Notes under the pieces: generated by a model
The model's database searches: none
The model's input: only the letters and a program-made list of their open reading frames with translations
Told to the model about the DNA's origin: nothing
Translations under genes and position numbers: made by a program
In this document: piece after piece, positions 34,902 to 43,894 of the stretch
Numbering within the stretch: position 1 is the stretch's first letter
Layout: every line of letters starts with the position of its first letter
DNA from: Kumtagia ephedrae
Lineage (GTDB): Bacteria; Pseudomonadota; Alphaproteobacteria; Rhizobiales; Rhizobiaceae
Assembly (NCBI RefSeq): GCF_003012745.1
Contig: NZ_PXYK01000007.1
Location: forward strand, 62,001-126,000
Direction: 5' to 3'
Length of the DNA: 64,000 nt

Positions 34902-35822
34902 ATGCGCGGCATCGCGACGATCGGCGAATGCATGCTGGAACTGTCCGGCCAGAGCGGCGAGACGTGGCGGCTCGGCTATGCCGGCGACACCTTCAACACC
35001 TTGTGGACGCTGCGGGCGCTGGCCGGCACCGAGCGCGACGCCGACTATGTCTCGGCCTACGGCGACGATCCCTTCTCCGAGCGGCAAATCGCCTTCTTCC
35101 GGGAAAACGGCATCGGCATCGCCGAAAGCCCGGTGATCGCCGGCGCGCGGCCCGGCCTTTATGCCATCACGCTCACCGGGGCAGAGCGCTCCTTCACCTA
35201 CTGGCGCGCCGACGCCGCCGCCCGGCAGCTGGCGCGCGATCCGGCGACATTGGCAAAAAGCCTCGAAAACCGGGAGCTTGTGTATTTTTCCGGAATTACC
35301 CTGGCAATTCTGGAGCCCTCAGACCGTGCAGTTCTGCTGGAGGCCGTGGCGGAGGCGCGCCGGCATGGCACCCACATCGCCTTCGACCCCAACTACCGAC
35401 CCCGCCTGTGGCCGGACGCGGCGGCCGCGCGGGCCGCCATCGACCAGGCGCTGGCGACCGTCGACATCGCCTTGCCCACCTTCCCCGACGAGCAGGCGCT
35501 TTACGGCGACCAGACGCCCGAGGACACCGCCATGCGTATCGAGCGGTCCGGCGTCGGCGAAATCGTGGTGAAGAACGGCGAGGAGACGGCGCTGATCGCC
35601 CATTATGGCGGCCGCCAAGGCTCGCCTGCCGTCAATGTCGCGACGCCGGTCGACACTACCGGCGCCGGCGACAGTTTTAATGGCGCCTACCTTGCCGCAC
35701 GGCTTGCCGGCGATACGCCTGCCGAGGCCGCCGTCCGCGCCCACCGGGTCGCCGCCGCCGTCATCCAGGTGCGCGGCGCGCTGGCGCCGGTCGACGTGTT
35801 GAAGATGGCGTTCCGGGCGTAG
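34902..35822 (+). CDS. kdgK: 2-Dehydro-3-deoxygluconokinase (PfkB family)
   Basis: A 306-aa sugar kinase that phosphorylates KDG in the Entner-Doudoroff route. The start GIATIGECMLELSG and LGYAGDTFNTLWTL match KdgK, with AFDPNYRPRLWPD in the middle and the ATP/catalytic motif DTTGAGDSFNGAYLAARLAG near the C-terminus. The ATG at 34902 has ribosome site GGGAGGAGG. It stands alone and diverges from the YtkA-like gene. Confidence 0.88.
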   Translation: MRGIATIGECMLELSGQSGETWRLGYAGDTFNTLWTLRALAGTERDADYVSAYGDDPFSERQIAFFRENGIGIAESPVIAGARPGLYAITLTGAERSFTYWRADAAARQLARDPATLAKSLENRELVYFSGITLAILEPSDRAVLLEAVAEARRHGTHIAFDPNYRPRLWPDAAAARAAIDQALATVDIALPTFPDEQALYGDQTPEDTAMRIERSGVGEIVVKNGEETALIAHYGGRQGSPAVNVATPVDTTGAGDSFNGAYLAARLAGDTPAEAAVRAHRVAAAVIQVRGALAPVDVLKMAFRA

Positions 35823-35838
35823 AGACGCCGGCGACCGC

Positions 35839-36858
35839 TCACCCCCGCCGGAACCGGAACTCCGTGATCTGCCGGTAGATTTCGTCGGGCCGCAGCAGCG
35901 CCTGCGGGAAATACGGCCGATTAGGCGAATCGGGCCAGGTCTGCGCCTCCAGGCAGAAGCCGGAGAACGGCCCGTAGTCCCGCCCGCCAAGCCCGGCCGG
36001 CTGATTGCCAACGTATTGGCCGCCATAGAACTGGATGCCCGGCTCGGTGGTCCAGACCTCCATCTCGACGCCCGACCGGGCGCCGCGCGCCCAGGCCGCG
36101 CGCCGCAGGGCGCCGCGGGCGGCGGCCAGGCAAAAATTATTGTCGTAGCGGACGGATGCTTCCACCTCGGCGGGCCTGATCTTACGCGGCCGGCGGAAAT
36201 CATACACGGTGCCCGCCACCGGCAGCACCTCGCCGGTCGGGATCAGCTCCGCATCGACCGGCAGGTAGGCATCCGCCGCGATCGTCAGCTCGTGCGACAG
36301 CGTGTCGGTCGCGCCGCCGTCGTCGAGATTGAAATAGGCATGCTGGGCGAGGTTGCAGAGCGTCGGCTGGTCGGTGGTGGCCGTCAGCTCGACGGAGAAA
36401 ATGCCGGGTTCCCGCAGCCTGTAGACGCACTGCACGTCGAGGGAGCCGGGAAAGCCCATTATGCCGTCCGGATCGGTAAGCGAAAGACTGACGAAATCGG
36501 CGCCGAAACCGGCCACGGCCCAGTTGCGGCGGCCGTAGCCGCCCGAGCCGCCGTGCAGGCCGTGCGCTTGCGGACGCTCCGGCTCGATGCGGTATTCGTC
36601 CCCTGCAACGGTGAAGCGCCCGTCGCGGATGCGGTTGGCGTGGCGGCCCACCACCGCGCCGAAATAATTGGGATGTTCGAGATAGTCGTCGAAGCGCTCG
36701 AAGCCGAGCGTCAGCGGGGCCTCGTGGCCCTCCAGCCTGAGATCCTGGATCACAGCGCCCCACGACAGGATGTTTGCCGTGAGGCCGCCGGCCGAGATCG
36801 TCACCCGCCGGACCGGCTCGCCGTCCGGCGCATGACCGAAGATCGTGTCCGCCCCCAT
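35839..36858 (-). CDS. Aldose 1-epimerase (galactose mutarotase)
   Basis: A 339-aa mutarotase interconverting sugar anomers. Family segments are GAVVGRHANRIRDGRF, AHGLHGGSGGYGRRNW (catalytic His), NLAQHAYFNLD (second His) and GFCLEAQTWPDSPNRPYFP (catalytic Glu). I chose ATG 36858 because MGADTIFGHAPDGEPVRRV lines up with family starts. ATG 36903 would add 15 low-complexity residues and overlap gabD by 29 nt. It is probably in one transcript with the upstream dehydrogenase gene. Confidence 0.87.
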   Translation of the reverse strand: MGADTIFGHAPDGEPVRRVTISAGGLTANILSWGAVIQDLRLEGHEAPLTLGFERFDDYLEHPNYFGAVVGRHANRIRDGRFTVAGDEYRIEPERPQAHGLHGGSGGYGRRNWAVAGFGADFVSLSLTDPDGIMGFPGSLDVQCVYRLREPGIFSVELTATTDQPTLCNLAQHAYFNLDDGGATDTLSHELTIAADAYLPVDAELIPTGEVLPVAGTVYDFRRPRKIRPAEVEASVRYDNNFCLAAARGALRRAAWARGARSGVEMEVWTTEPGIQFYGGQYVGNQPAGLGGRDYGPFSGFCLEAQTWPDSPNRPYFPQALLRPDEIYRQITEFRFRRG

Positions 36859-36874
36859 CTCCAGCGCCGCCGGC

Positions 36875-38332
36875 TCAGAGGCCGAGGCCGCCGATGCAGA
36901 CATATTTTGTGTCGAGATAGTCCTCGATGCCCTGGTGGCCGCCCTCGCGGCCGATGCCTGACTCCTTCACGCCGCCGAACGGCGCCTCGACCGTGGTGAT
37001 CAGGCCTTCATTGACGCCGACCATGCCGTATTTCAGCCCTTCCATCACCCGGAAGGCGCGACCGAGATCGCCGGTATAGAAGTAGCAGGCGAGGCCGAAC
37101 TCGGTGTCGTTGGCGAGCTTTACCGCCTCCTCCTCCGTCTCGAAGCGGAAGACGGGCGCCAGCGGGCCGAAGATCTCCTCCTTCATGAACATCATGTCGG
37201 GGGTAGCCTCGGAGATCACGGTCGGCTCGAAGAAGGAGCCTCCGAGCGCGTGGCGCTTGCCGCCGGTCACCACCTTGCCGCCCTTGGCCTTCGCGTCGGC
37301 GACGAATTCCTCGACCTTCTCGACCGCCTTCTCGTCGATCAGCGGACCCTGCTGGGTGCCATCCTCGAGGCCGACGCCGACCTTGAGCTTGCGGCTCGCC
37401 TCGGAAAACTTCTCGACGAACGCGTCGTAGACGCCCGCCTGCACGAAGAAGCGGTTGGTGCATACGCAGGTCTGGCCGGAATTGCGGTACTTCGCAAGCA
37501 TCGCGCCTTCCACGGCGCGGTCGATGTCGGCGTCGTCGAACACCAGGAACGGCGCATTGCCGCCGAGTTCCATCGACACCTTCTTCACGGTCGCGGCGGC
37601 CTTGGCCATCAGCATCTTGCCGACGCCGGTCGAGCCGGTGAAGGTGATCTTCTTGACCAGCGGGTTGGCGCAGATCTCGTCGCCGATTTCGGATGCCGAG
37701 CCGGTAACGATGTTGACCGTGCCCTTCGGAAAACCGGCCTCCTCGCACAGCGCCCCCCAGGCGAGGCCCGAATAGGGCGTCTGCGAAGCCGGCTTCACCA
37801 CCGTGGTGCAGCCGGCGGCGAGCGCCGGCGCCAGTTTTCGCGACAGCATGGAGGACGGGAAGTTCCACGGCGTGATGGCAGCGACGACGCCGGTCGGCTC
37901 CTTGGTGACGAGGATGCGCCGGTCCGCCCAGGGCGACGGCACGACGTCGCCATAGGCGCGGCGGCCTTCCTCGGCGAACCACAGCACATAGGCGGCGGAG
38001 ATGGCGATCTCGCCCTTGGCCTCGGTCAGCGACTTGCCCTGCTCCATGGTCAGCAGCTCGGCCAGCGGCTGCTGGTTGTCCATGATGGCGTCGTGCAGCT
38101 TGCGCAGCAGCTTGTGGCGCTCCAGCACGCTCGTCTTCTTCCACGACAGGAACGCGGCCTCGGCCGCCTCGATGGCGCGGCGCGTCTCGGCCTTGCCGGA
38201 GTTCGGCACGGTGCCGATGACCAGGCCGGTCGCCGGATTGGTGACGTCGACCGTCTTGCCGGAATCGGCCTGCACCCACTCGCCGCCGATGAAGTTGGCC
38301 TGGCGCATGAAATGGCTGGTCTTCTGGAGCAT
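36875..38332 (-). CDS. gabD: Succinate-semialdehyde dehydrogenase (NAD(P)-type)
   Basis: A 485-aa aldehyde dehydrogenase. It shows ITPWNFPSSMLSRKLAPALA, the cofactor segment FTGSTGVGKMLM, catalytic Glu in MELGGNAPFLVFD, catalytic Cys in NSGQTCVCTNRFFVQ, and the GabD-type tail KESGIGREGGHQGIEDYLDT. It converts succinate semialdehyde to succinate in GABA breakdown, although related semialdehydes (for example from sugar acids) are possible given the mutarotase and KdgK neighbours. It ends at the galM start. Confidence 0.9.
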   Translation of the reverse strand: MLQKTSHFMRQANFIGGEWVQADSGKTVDVTNPATGLVIGTVPNSGKAETRRAIEAAEAAFLSWKKTSVLERHKLLRKLHDAIMDNQQPLAELLTMEQGKSLTEAKGEIAISAAYVLWFAEEGRRAYGDVVPSPWADRRILVTKEPTGVVAAITPWNFPSSMLSRKLAPALAAGCTTVVKPASQTPYSGLAWGALCEEAGFPKGTVNIVTGSASEIGDEICANPLVKKITFTGSTGVGKMLMAKAAATVKKVSMELGGNAPFLVFDDADIDRAVEGAMLAKYRNSGQTCVCTNRFFVQAGVYDAFVEKFSEASRKLKVGVGLEDGTQQGPLIDEKAVEKVEEFVADAKAKGGKVVTGGKRHALGGSFFEPTVISEATPDMMFMKEEIFGPLAPVFRFETEEEAVKLANDTEFGLACYFYTGDLGRAFRVMEGLKYGMVGVNEGLITTVEAPFGGVKESGIGREGGHQGIEDYLDTKYVCIGGLGL

Positions 38333-38515
38333 GATGGTCTCCCTGCGGTCCCGTCCGGGCGGGACCCTTTGCGTGACGTGATGAGGGCGCCGCGATCGGG
38401 CGCATGCGGCCACGCCGACCGGCGGCCGCTCCGGCAGTGGTCTTACCGCATAGGCAACGCCCGGATCAATCGCCGCACGCGCAGATCGCGATTGGTCCAG
38501 TTCAGCCGACCTGGC

Positions 38516-39466
38516 CTAACCGAACACCGCCTGCGCCGCCGTCAGCCACAGCGCGGTGGTGACCGCCGCAAGCGCCGTAGCGATCGTCATCTGGTTGGAG
38601 GCGAGCGCCTGGCCGGTGCCGAACTGGGTCGCGATGAGATAGGAATTCACTCCAGACGGCAGCGCCGCCGCCGCGACTGCCACTTTCGCGGTGAGCGGCG
38701 GCAGGCCGAACAGCCAGGCGAGCGCCAGCGCCGCCGCCGGCATCAGCCCGAGCTTCAGCGCCGACAGCGCCAGCGCCGGGCGCACATTGCCCGACACGCC
38801 GAAGCGTTTCAGTCCTAGCCCCATGGCGAACAGCGCCAGCGGCGCGGCGATCTCGGCCAGCGCATCGACGAAGCGCATGGCGAGCGCCGGCAGCTCCAGC
38901 CCGGTGAACCGCCACGCCAGGCCGCAGACGATGCCGACGATCAGCGGGTTGGTGAAAACCTTGCGCAGGAAATCCCGGACGATGCGCAGCGGGTGCATCG
39001 GCTCGCCGCCGTCCCGCGAGAACAGCTCGAACAGGATGATGGAGGCCATCAGCATGGTCGGCAGGTGGATCGAGATCAGCAGCGACAGCTCCTCGAAACC
39101 GCGCTGTCCGAACACGCCGAGCATGAAGGGGATGCCGAGCAGCACCAGGTTGGAGAAAGCCGACGACACGCCGCCGACCACACCGGCCCTGGAATCGCGG
39201 CCGAAGACGCGGGTGGTGACGAGGTGCCCGGCCGTCCAGGCGACGATGACCGCCGCGAAGTATACGCCCCACAGCCCCCACGGCGCTGAACCGTGGAAAT
39301 CGGCCCCGATCATGGTGCGGAACAAAAGCAGCGGCAGCGCCACGCCGACGGCGAATTCGGAAAGCGCCTCGCCCGTCTGCACCTTCAGATAGCCTGTGGC
39401 GCCGGCGATATAGCCGAGCGCCACCAGCCCGAAGATGAACAGCACGGTTTCGAGAAGAGGAGACAT
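38516..39466 (-). CDS. AEC family transporter
   Basis: A 316-aa inner-membrane permease with about ten hydrophobic segments in two similar halves: LLETVLFIFGLVALGYIAGA and ALSEFAVGVALPLLLFRTMI at the start, then NPLIVGIVCGLAWRF and VNSYLIATQFGTGQALASNQ at the end. The auxin efflux carrier-type family exports or imports small organic acids. The ATG at 39466 has ribosome site GAGGAG. The substrate is unknown. Confidence 0.85.
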   Translation of the reverse strand: MSPLLETVLFIFGLVALGYIAGATGYLKVQTGEALSEFAVGVALPLLLFRTMIGADFHGSAPWGLWGVYFAAVIVAWTAGHLVTTRVFGRDSRAGVVGGVSSAFSNLVLLGIPFMLGVFGQRGFEELSLLISIHLPTMLMASIILFELFSRDGGEPMHPLRIVRDFLRKVFTNPLIVGIVCGLAWRFTGLELPALAMRFVDALAEIAAPLALFAMGLGLKRFGVSGNVRPALALSALKLGLMPAAALALAWLFGLPPLTAKVAVAAAALPSGVNSYLIATQFGTGQALASNQMTIATALAAVTTALWLTAAQAVFG

Positions 39467-39666
39467 CAGCGCGTGATAGGCGAGCGCCGGAGGCGGCGCA
39501 ACGTCCGTGCGCGTCCACACGTGCATGCCGGCAACGCCCCTGGACCCGCCTGATACCGGCCTGTCAATCGTCGAACACCTTCTGTTGAGCTTTCGCCCCG
39601 CGCGCCGGCTTGTCTTTTCGCCGTCGATACCATCCCTATATCCGGGCGACCGCACAGGGAGGCCGG

Positions 39667-40224
39667 ATGCTTCGTTTCGTTTTCGCATTGATCGCGCTCA
39701 TCGCCACGGCAGTCGCCGCGCCGGCGACGGAAGCCGGCTGGGCGCTGCTGCGCGACGGCGGCCATGTCGTTCTGCTGCGCAACGCCATGGTGAGCGGCGG
39801 AGCCGCGGAGCCGGCCAATTTCGACATCGAGAAATGCAGCACGCAGCGCAATCTTTCCGAACGCGGCAAGCAGCAGGCGCGCAAGATCGGGGCGCTGTTC
39901 GCCGCCCGCGCCGCGCCGGTCGAGCGGATGCTGTCCAGCCGCTACTGCCGCTGCCTCGAGACGGCGCGTGTCGCCTTCCGCGAAGATCCGGAGCCTTTCG
40001 AAGCCCTCGACCCGCTCGCTGCCGACGAAGCGGTCAAGGCCGAGCAGATCAAGGCGATCCTGACCGAGATCACGAATTTCTCCGGCTCGGACAATTTTCT
40101 CATGATCACCCATGCCGAGAACATCCGCGAGTTGACCGGCGTTTCGGCGCGCGAGGGCGAGGCGGTGATCGTGCGGCCGGAGGGCGAGCGCCTGCACGTG
40201 CTCGGCCGCATCGTGTTCAACTGA
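39667..40224 (+). CDS. Histidine phosphatase-fold protein lacking the nucleophile histidine
   Basis: A 185-aa exported protein (signal LRFVFALIALIATAVAAPA) of the histidine phosphatase superfamily. The normal R-H-G/A motif reads LLRNAM, so N39 replaces the histidine that is phosphorylated. The rest is family-like: NLSERGKQQARKIG, SSRYCRCLETA and the second histidine H149 in MITHAENI. It is therefore probably catalytically dead or altered, and may bind phosphorylated ligands. It diverges from the AEC transporter gene. Confidence 0.8.
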   Translation: MLRFVFALIALIATAVAAPATEAGWALLRDGGHVVLLRNAMVSGGAAEPANFDIEKCSTQRNLSERGKQQARKIGALFAARAAPVERMLSSRYCRCLETARVAFREDPEPFEALDPLAADEAVKAEQIKAILTEITNFSGSDNFLMITHAENIRELTGVSAREGEAVIVRPEGERLHVLGRIVFN

Positions 40225-40359
40225 CCAGTGGTTGTTTTCCGACCGTCGGCGCCGACCTCCACCGCAGCGGGGAAATCGCTCTTTCGCCGCCTTGCGGTTT
40301 GCAGCCGGGGCGAAGTCCTGTAGGAGTGGCCCGTTTTTTCTGCTGAAGGAGGTGCCCGC

Positions 40360-41607
40360 GTGAGTCGTCAATCGGAGCTGGCCCTGAAAACCGCCATCGT
40401 GGCGCCCCCCTCCGCCTTCGAGGGAGATGCCTTCAAGGTCGTCCCGCATGCGGGCTCGAAGCAGCTCGCGATCTTCATGAGCGCTTCCGGCGCCAAGCCG
40501 GGTTCCTTCAATTTCGTCGACGCCGCGGACGAACTCCCCGCCAACCGGCTATTCCTGAACAATGGCGGCCGCAACGAATGGTACCAGGGCGGCGTCCCGG
40601 GCCTGGGCGACGATGTCGATCAAACGCTGCATACGCTTTCGCTCTGGGCCCGCTATCTCGGGGCCGAGGAAATCGTGGTCGTCGGGCAAGGCATGGGCGC
40701 ACACGGCGCCATCCTCTACGGAACGCAACTCGGCGCGCGCGTCCTCGCCTTTTCTCCGGAAACCACGCTGAAGCTGCCGGCAAGCCGCAGCGAAAGGCTG
40801 ATGGCGCCGGATGCCCCCATCCGGCACCAGAACCTGCACGGCTTCGTCCGCGCCGCCGAACAGCCGGTCACGGTGATTGCGGGGGAGCGCGATCCTGTCG
40901 AGCTCTACTGCATGAGCCTGGCGACGGCGCTGCCGAATTTTCAGGGACGAACCCTCCGCCGGGTCGGCCATGACATTCCGGCCTATCTGCATGGCAGACG
41001 CCTTCTGGTGCCGCTGCTGCAGGCCTTTCTCGCCGGTGAACCGCTGCCGCCGCTGCAACAGGACGGCAACGCACTGCGGCACGAGGGTTTTGCCACCTAC
41101 TTCTATGCGCTGCATGTCGCCCACGACCGGAAGGAATGGAACGCCGCTATCCGCATCGGCCGGGAAGTCACCAAGCAGAACCTGTGGTCGGACCATGCCC
41201 ACTATCTGCTGGGATTGGCGCTCATGCAGGAAGGGGACCATGCGGAGGCGTTGCGCGCCTTCGCGCTCGCCGACGCGATCCTGCCCGACCAGCCCAACTA
41301 CCGCTTCAACCTGGCGACGTGTTTCAAGAAGCTCGGCGACTACGATCAGGCGATCGCCATTCACCGCAAGTCAATGCAGGCGTTCCCGCGCTTCGCCAAG
41401 CCCAGCTACGACCTCAGCCTGATCTACATGCAGTTCGGGCTCTATGCGAAGGCGCAGACCTTCGCGGCGAAGGCGGCGAAGATTGAGCCCGCCAACAAGG
41501 GCTATGCCGCGCATGTCAAGAAGATCAAGGCCAGGGTACAGAAGGGCTCGCAGCCGGGCGACATGTCGGAAGAAGCGGTGCGGATGCGCGCGGTCTACGG
41601 AGCCTGA
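40360..41607 (+). CDS. Alpha/beta-hydrolase-like domain fused to TPR repeats
   Basis: A 415-aa protein. Residues 20-230 look like an alpha/beta-hydrolase fold (LAIFMSASGAKPGSFNF, LWARYLGAEEIVVVGQGMGAHGAILYG, QPVTVIAGERDPVELY, HDIPAYLHGRR). The nucleophile elbow is GQGMG, with Gly where serine is expected, so hydrolysis is unlikely. Residues 240-400 carry TPR-type repeats (HAHYLLGLALMQEGDHAEAL, NYRFNLATCFKKLGDYDQAI). GTG start with excellent ribosome site AAGGAGG. No signal peptide. It may be a scaffold or a polysaccharide- or glycosylation-associated protein; the function is unknown. Confidence 0.65.
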   Translation: MSRQSELALKTAIVAPPSAFEGDAFKVVPHAGSKQLAIFMSASGAKPGSFNFVDAADELPANRLFLNNGGRNEWYQGGVPGLGDDVDQTLHTLSLWARYLGAEEIVVVGQGMGAHGAILYGTQLGARVLAFSPETTLKLPASRSERLMAPDAPIRHQNLHGFVRAAEQPVTVIAGERDPVELYCMSLATALPNFQGRTLRRVGHDIPAYLHGRRLLVPLLQAFLAGEPLPPLQQDGNALRHEGFATYFYALHVAHDRKEWNAAIRIGREVTKQNLWSDHAHYLLGLALMQEGDHAEALRAFALADAILPDQPNYRFNLATCFKKLGDYDQAIAIHRKSMQAFPRFAKPSYDLSLIYMQFGLYAKAQTFAAKAAKIEPANKGYAAHVKKIKARVQKGSQPGDMSEEAVRMRAVYGA

Positions 41608-41837
41608 ACGGCGGGGCTCGAAATGCCGCCGCCGGGATGGTCCTGCCCGGGCCTCCGGCTTGCTAGGCAGGTAACAGTATCCTTTTAATCGATTGAGCCG
41701 CCCGGATGCCGCGTTGCGCTCCGAATCGGCGCTGCAAATGTCGCGAAAAGTTGGAAATTCGCTGTTTTCCCGGTCGTTTTTCCACTATTCGGTCGGCATC
41801 CAGATTATTTTTTGCAGATCGTGAGGAGACAGTTTGC

Positions 41838-42902
41838 ATGGCCCGCATCACCCTTCGGCAGTTGCTTGATCACGCCGCCGAGCATGGCTACGGCGTCCCC
41901 GCCTTCAACATCAACAATATGGAGCAGGCGCTGGCGATCATGGAAGCGGCGGACGCCGCCAACGCTCCGGTGATCCTGCAGGCCTCGCGCGGCGCCCGCG
42001 CCTACGCCAACGACATCATGTTGCGCCACATGATGGACGCCGTCACCGAGATCTATCCGCAGATCCCGGTGTGCGTGCATCTCGACCACGGCAACGAGCC
42101 CGGCACCTGCATGACGGCGATCCAGTCGGGCTTCACCTCTGTGATGATGGACGGCTCGCTCAAGGCCGACGGCAAGACGCCCGGCGACTGGGACTACAAT
42201 GTCGGTGTGACCAAGACGGTCACCGACATGGCGCATCTCGGCGGCATCTCGGTCGAGGGCGAACTGGGCGTGCTCGGCTCGCTGGAGACCGGCATGGGCG
42301 ACAAGGAGGACGGCCACGGCGCCGAGGGCAAGCTGTCCCACGACCAGCTGCTCACCGATCCCGACGAGGCGGTGAAATTCGTCGCCGAGACCAGGGTCGA
42401 CGCGCTGGCCATCGCCATGGGCACCAGCCACGGCGCCTACAAGTTCTCGCGCAAGCCGGACGGCAAGGTTCTCGCCATGCACGTCATCGAGGAGATCCAC
42501 CGCAAGCTGCCGAACACGCATCTGGTCATGCACGGCTCCTCCTCCGTGCCGGAGGACCTGCAGGAGATCATCAACAAATACGGCGGCAAGATGAAGCCGA
42601 CCTGGGGCGTGCCGGTGGAGGAGATCCAGCGCGGCATCAAGAACGGCGTGCGCAAGATCAACATCGACACCGACAACCGCATGGCGCTGACCGGCCAGAT
42701 CCGCAAGATTCTCTCCGAGGACCCGAGCGAGTTCGACCCGCGCAAATATCTGAAGCCTGCAATGGCGGCGATGACAAAACTGTGCAAGCAGCGCTTCGAG
42801 GAGTTCGGCACCGCCGGTCACGCCGACAAGATCAAGCCACTGCCGGTTTCCGAAATGGCCAAGCGCTACAAGAACGGCAGCCTCGACCCGAAGTTCGGCT
42901 GA
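41838..42902 (+). CDS. Class II fructose-bisphosphate aldolase
   Basis: A 354-aa zinc aldolase of the Calvin/glycolysis type. Metal ligands and active-site segments are [62 protein letters not shown] and [17 protein letters not shown]. Its length and sequence fit the fba/cbbA form with a long C-terminus. The ATG at 41838 has ribosome site GAGGAGACA. It stands alone, without Calvin-cycle neighbours, so a glycolytic or gluconeogenic role is likely. Confidence 0.93.
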   Translation: MARITLRQLLDHAAEHGYGVPAFNINNMEQALAIMEAADAANAPVILQASRGARAYANDIMLRHMMDAVTEIYPQIPVCVHLDHGNEPGTCMTAIQSGFTSVMMDGSLKADGKTPGDWDYNVGVTKTVTDMAHLGGISVEGELGVLGSLETGMGDKEDGHGAEGKLSHDQLLTDPDEAVKFVAETRVDALAIAMGTSHGAYKFSRKPDGKVLAMHVIEEIHRKLPNTHLVMHGSSSVPEDLQEIINKYGGKMKPTWGVPVEEIQRGIKNGVRKINIDTDNRMALTGQIRKILSEDPSEFDPRKYLKPAMAAMTKLCKQRFEEFGTAGHADKIKPLPVSEMAKRYKNGSLDPKFG

Positions 42903-42910
42903 GCGCGAGC

Positions 42911-43072
42911 TTTCTCCCCTTTGAGGGAGGAGATGGCCGCGAAGCGGCCAGAAGGGGTACAAGCGGCCGTGCGCCCGCGCCCGTTCTGACGGCGTAAGAC
43001 GAGGTGCCGAGCACTGCTGCACGTACCCCACCTGGCGGCTTCGCCGCCACCCTCCCCTCGAAGGGGAGGAAA
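42911..43072. repeat. Mosaic intergenic palindrome between the aldolase and cutC
   Basis: An imperfect inverted repeat: left arm 42911-42960 (TTTCTCCCCTTTGAGGGAGG, then GGCCGCGAAGCGGCC) and right arm 43023-43072 (GTACCCC at its start and CTCCCCTCGAAGGGGAGG near its end). Each arm is itself a hairpin. It differs in sequence from the repeats at 1305 and 46821 but has the same two-arm architecture, typical of RIME-like elements. The right arm ends 11 nt before cutC. Confidence 0.75.
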
Positions 43073-43083
43073 CGGAGACGCCA

Positions 43084-43830
43084 ATGCCCCTCATCGAAGT
43101 CTGCGTCGAAGGCATTGACGGGCTGGTGGCCGCCCAGGAAGGCGGCGCCGACCGCGTCGAGCTGTGCGCGGCGCTGATCGAGGGCGGCATAACGCCGAGC
43201 ATCGGTACCGTACGGCAGGCGCTCGCCGTCGCCAAAATCCCGTTCCATGTGATCGTGCGGCCGCGCGGCGGCGATTTCCTCTACAGCGAGCGCGAGTTCG
43301 GCTCGATGCTCGATGACGTGGCGGCGCTGCGTGATTTCGGCGTCGCGGGCATCGTCGTCGGCTGCCTGAGGGCCGACGGCACGATCGACGAGCCGCGGAT
43401 GGCGGCGCTGGCCGAGGCGGCCGGGCCGCTCGCCGTCACCTGCCACCGCGCCTTCGACATGACGCGCGATCCGGCGGAAGCGCTGGAGGCGCTGGCGCGC
43501 TGCGGCGTCGGCCGCGTGCTCACCAGCGGCCAGCGCGACACGGCGGTCGAGGGTGCCGACCTGCTCGCCCGCCTGGTGAGGCAGGCGTCCGGCCGCATCA
43601 TTGTCATGGCCTGCGGCGGGCTCGACGCCGTCAACATCGCCAGTGTTCTGGCTGCCACCGGCGTCGAAGAGATGCATTTCGCCACGCTGAAGAACGTGCC
43701 GAGCGGCATGGCCTACCGCAATCCGAATGTCGGCATGGGCGGCACCGACCTCGACCGCGAGTACCGCAACACGGTGACGGATGCCGAAGCGGTGGCGGCA
43801 ACGATCGCGGCCGCGCAGTCGACTGCCTAA
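43084..43830 (+). CDS. cutC: CutC family protein
   Basis: A 248-aa TIM-barrel protein starting MPLIEVCVEGIDGLVAAQEG, with RVELCAALIEGGITPSIGTV, HVIVRPRGGDFLYSE, ITCHRAFDMTRD-like (here VTCHRAFDMTRD) and VLTSGQRDTA. CutC was linked to copper homeostasis, but its biochemical role is unsettled. The gene follows a mosaic palindrome; the ribosome site GGAGG/GGAGA is close by. Confidence 0.88.
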   Translation: MPLIEVCVEGIDGLVAAQEGGADRVELCAALIEGGITPSIGTVRQALAVAKIPFHVIVRPRGGDFLYSEREFGSMLDDVAALRDFGVAGIVVGCLRADGTIDEPRMAALAEAAGPLAVTCHRAFDMTRDPAEALEALARCGVGRVLTSGQRDTAVEGADLLARLVRQASGRIIVMACGGLDAVNIASVLAATGVEEMHFATLKNVPSGMAYRNPNVGMGGTDLDREYRNTVTDAEAVAATIAAAQSTA

Positions 43831-43894
43831 ACCCGCACCGGCCTTTCCGGGAGCCGCTGGAAGGTTGCGCCACGACGCCGGCCGACCGCATCGT

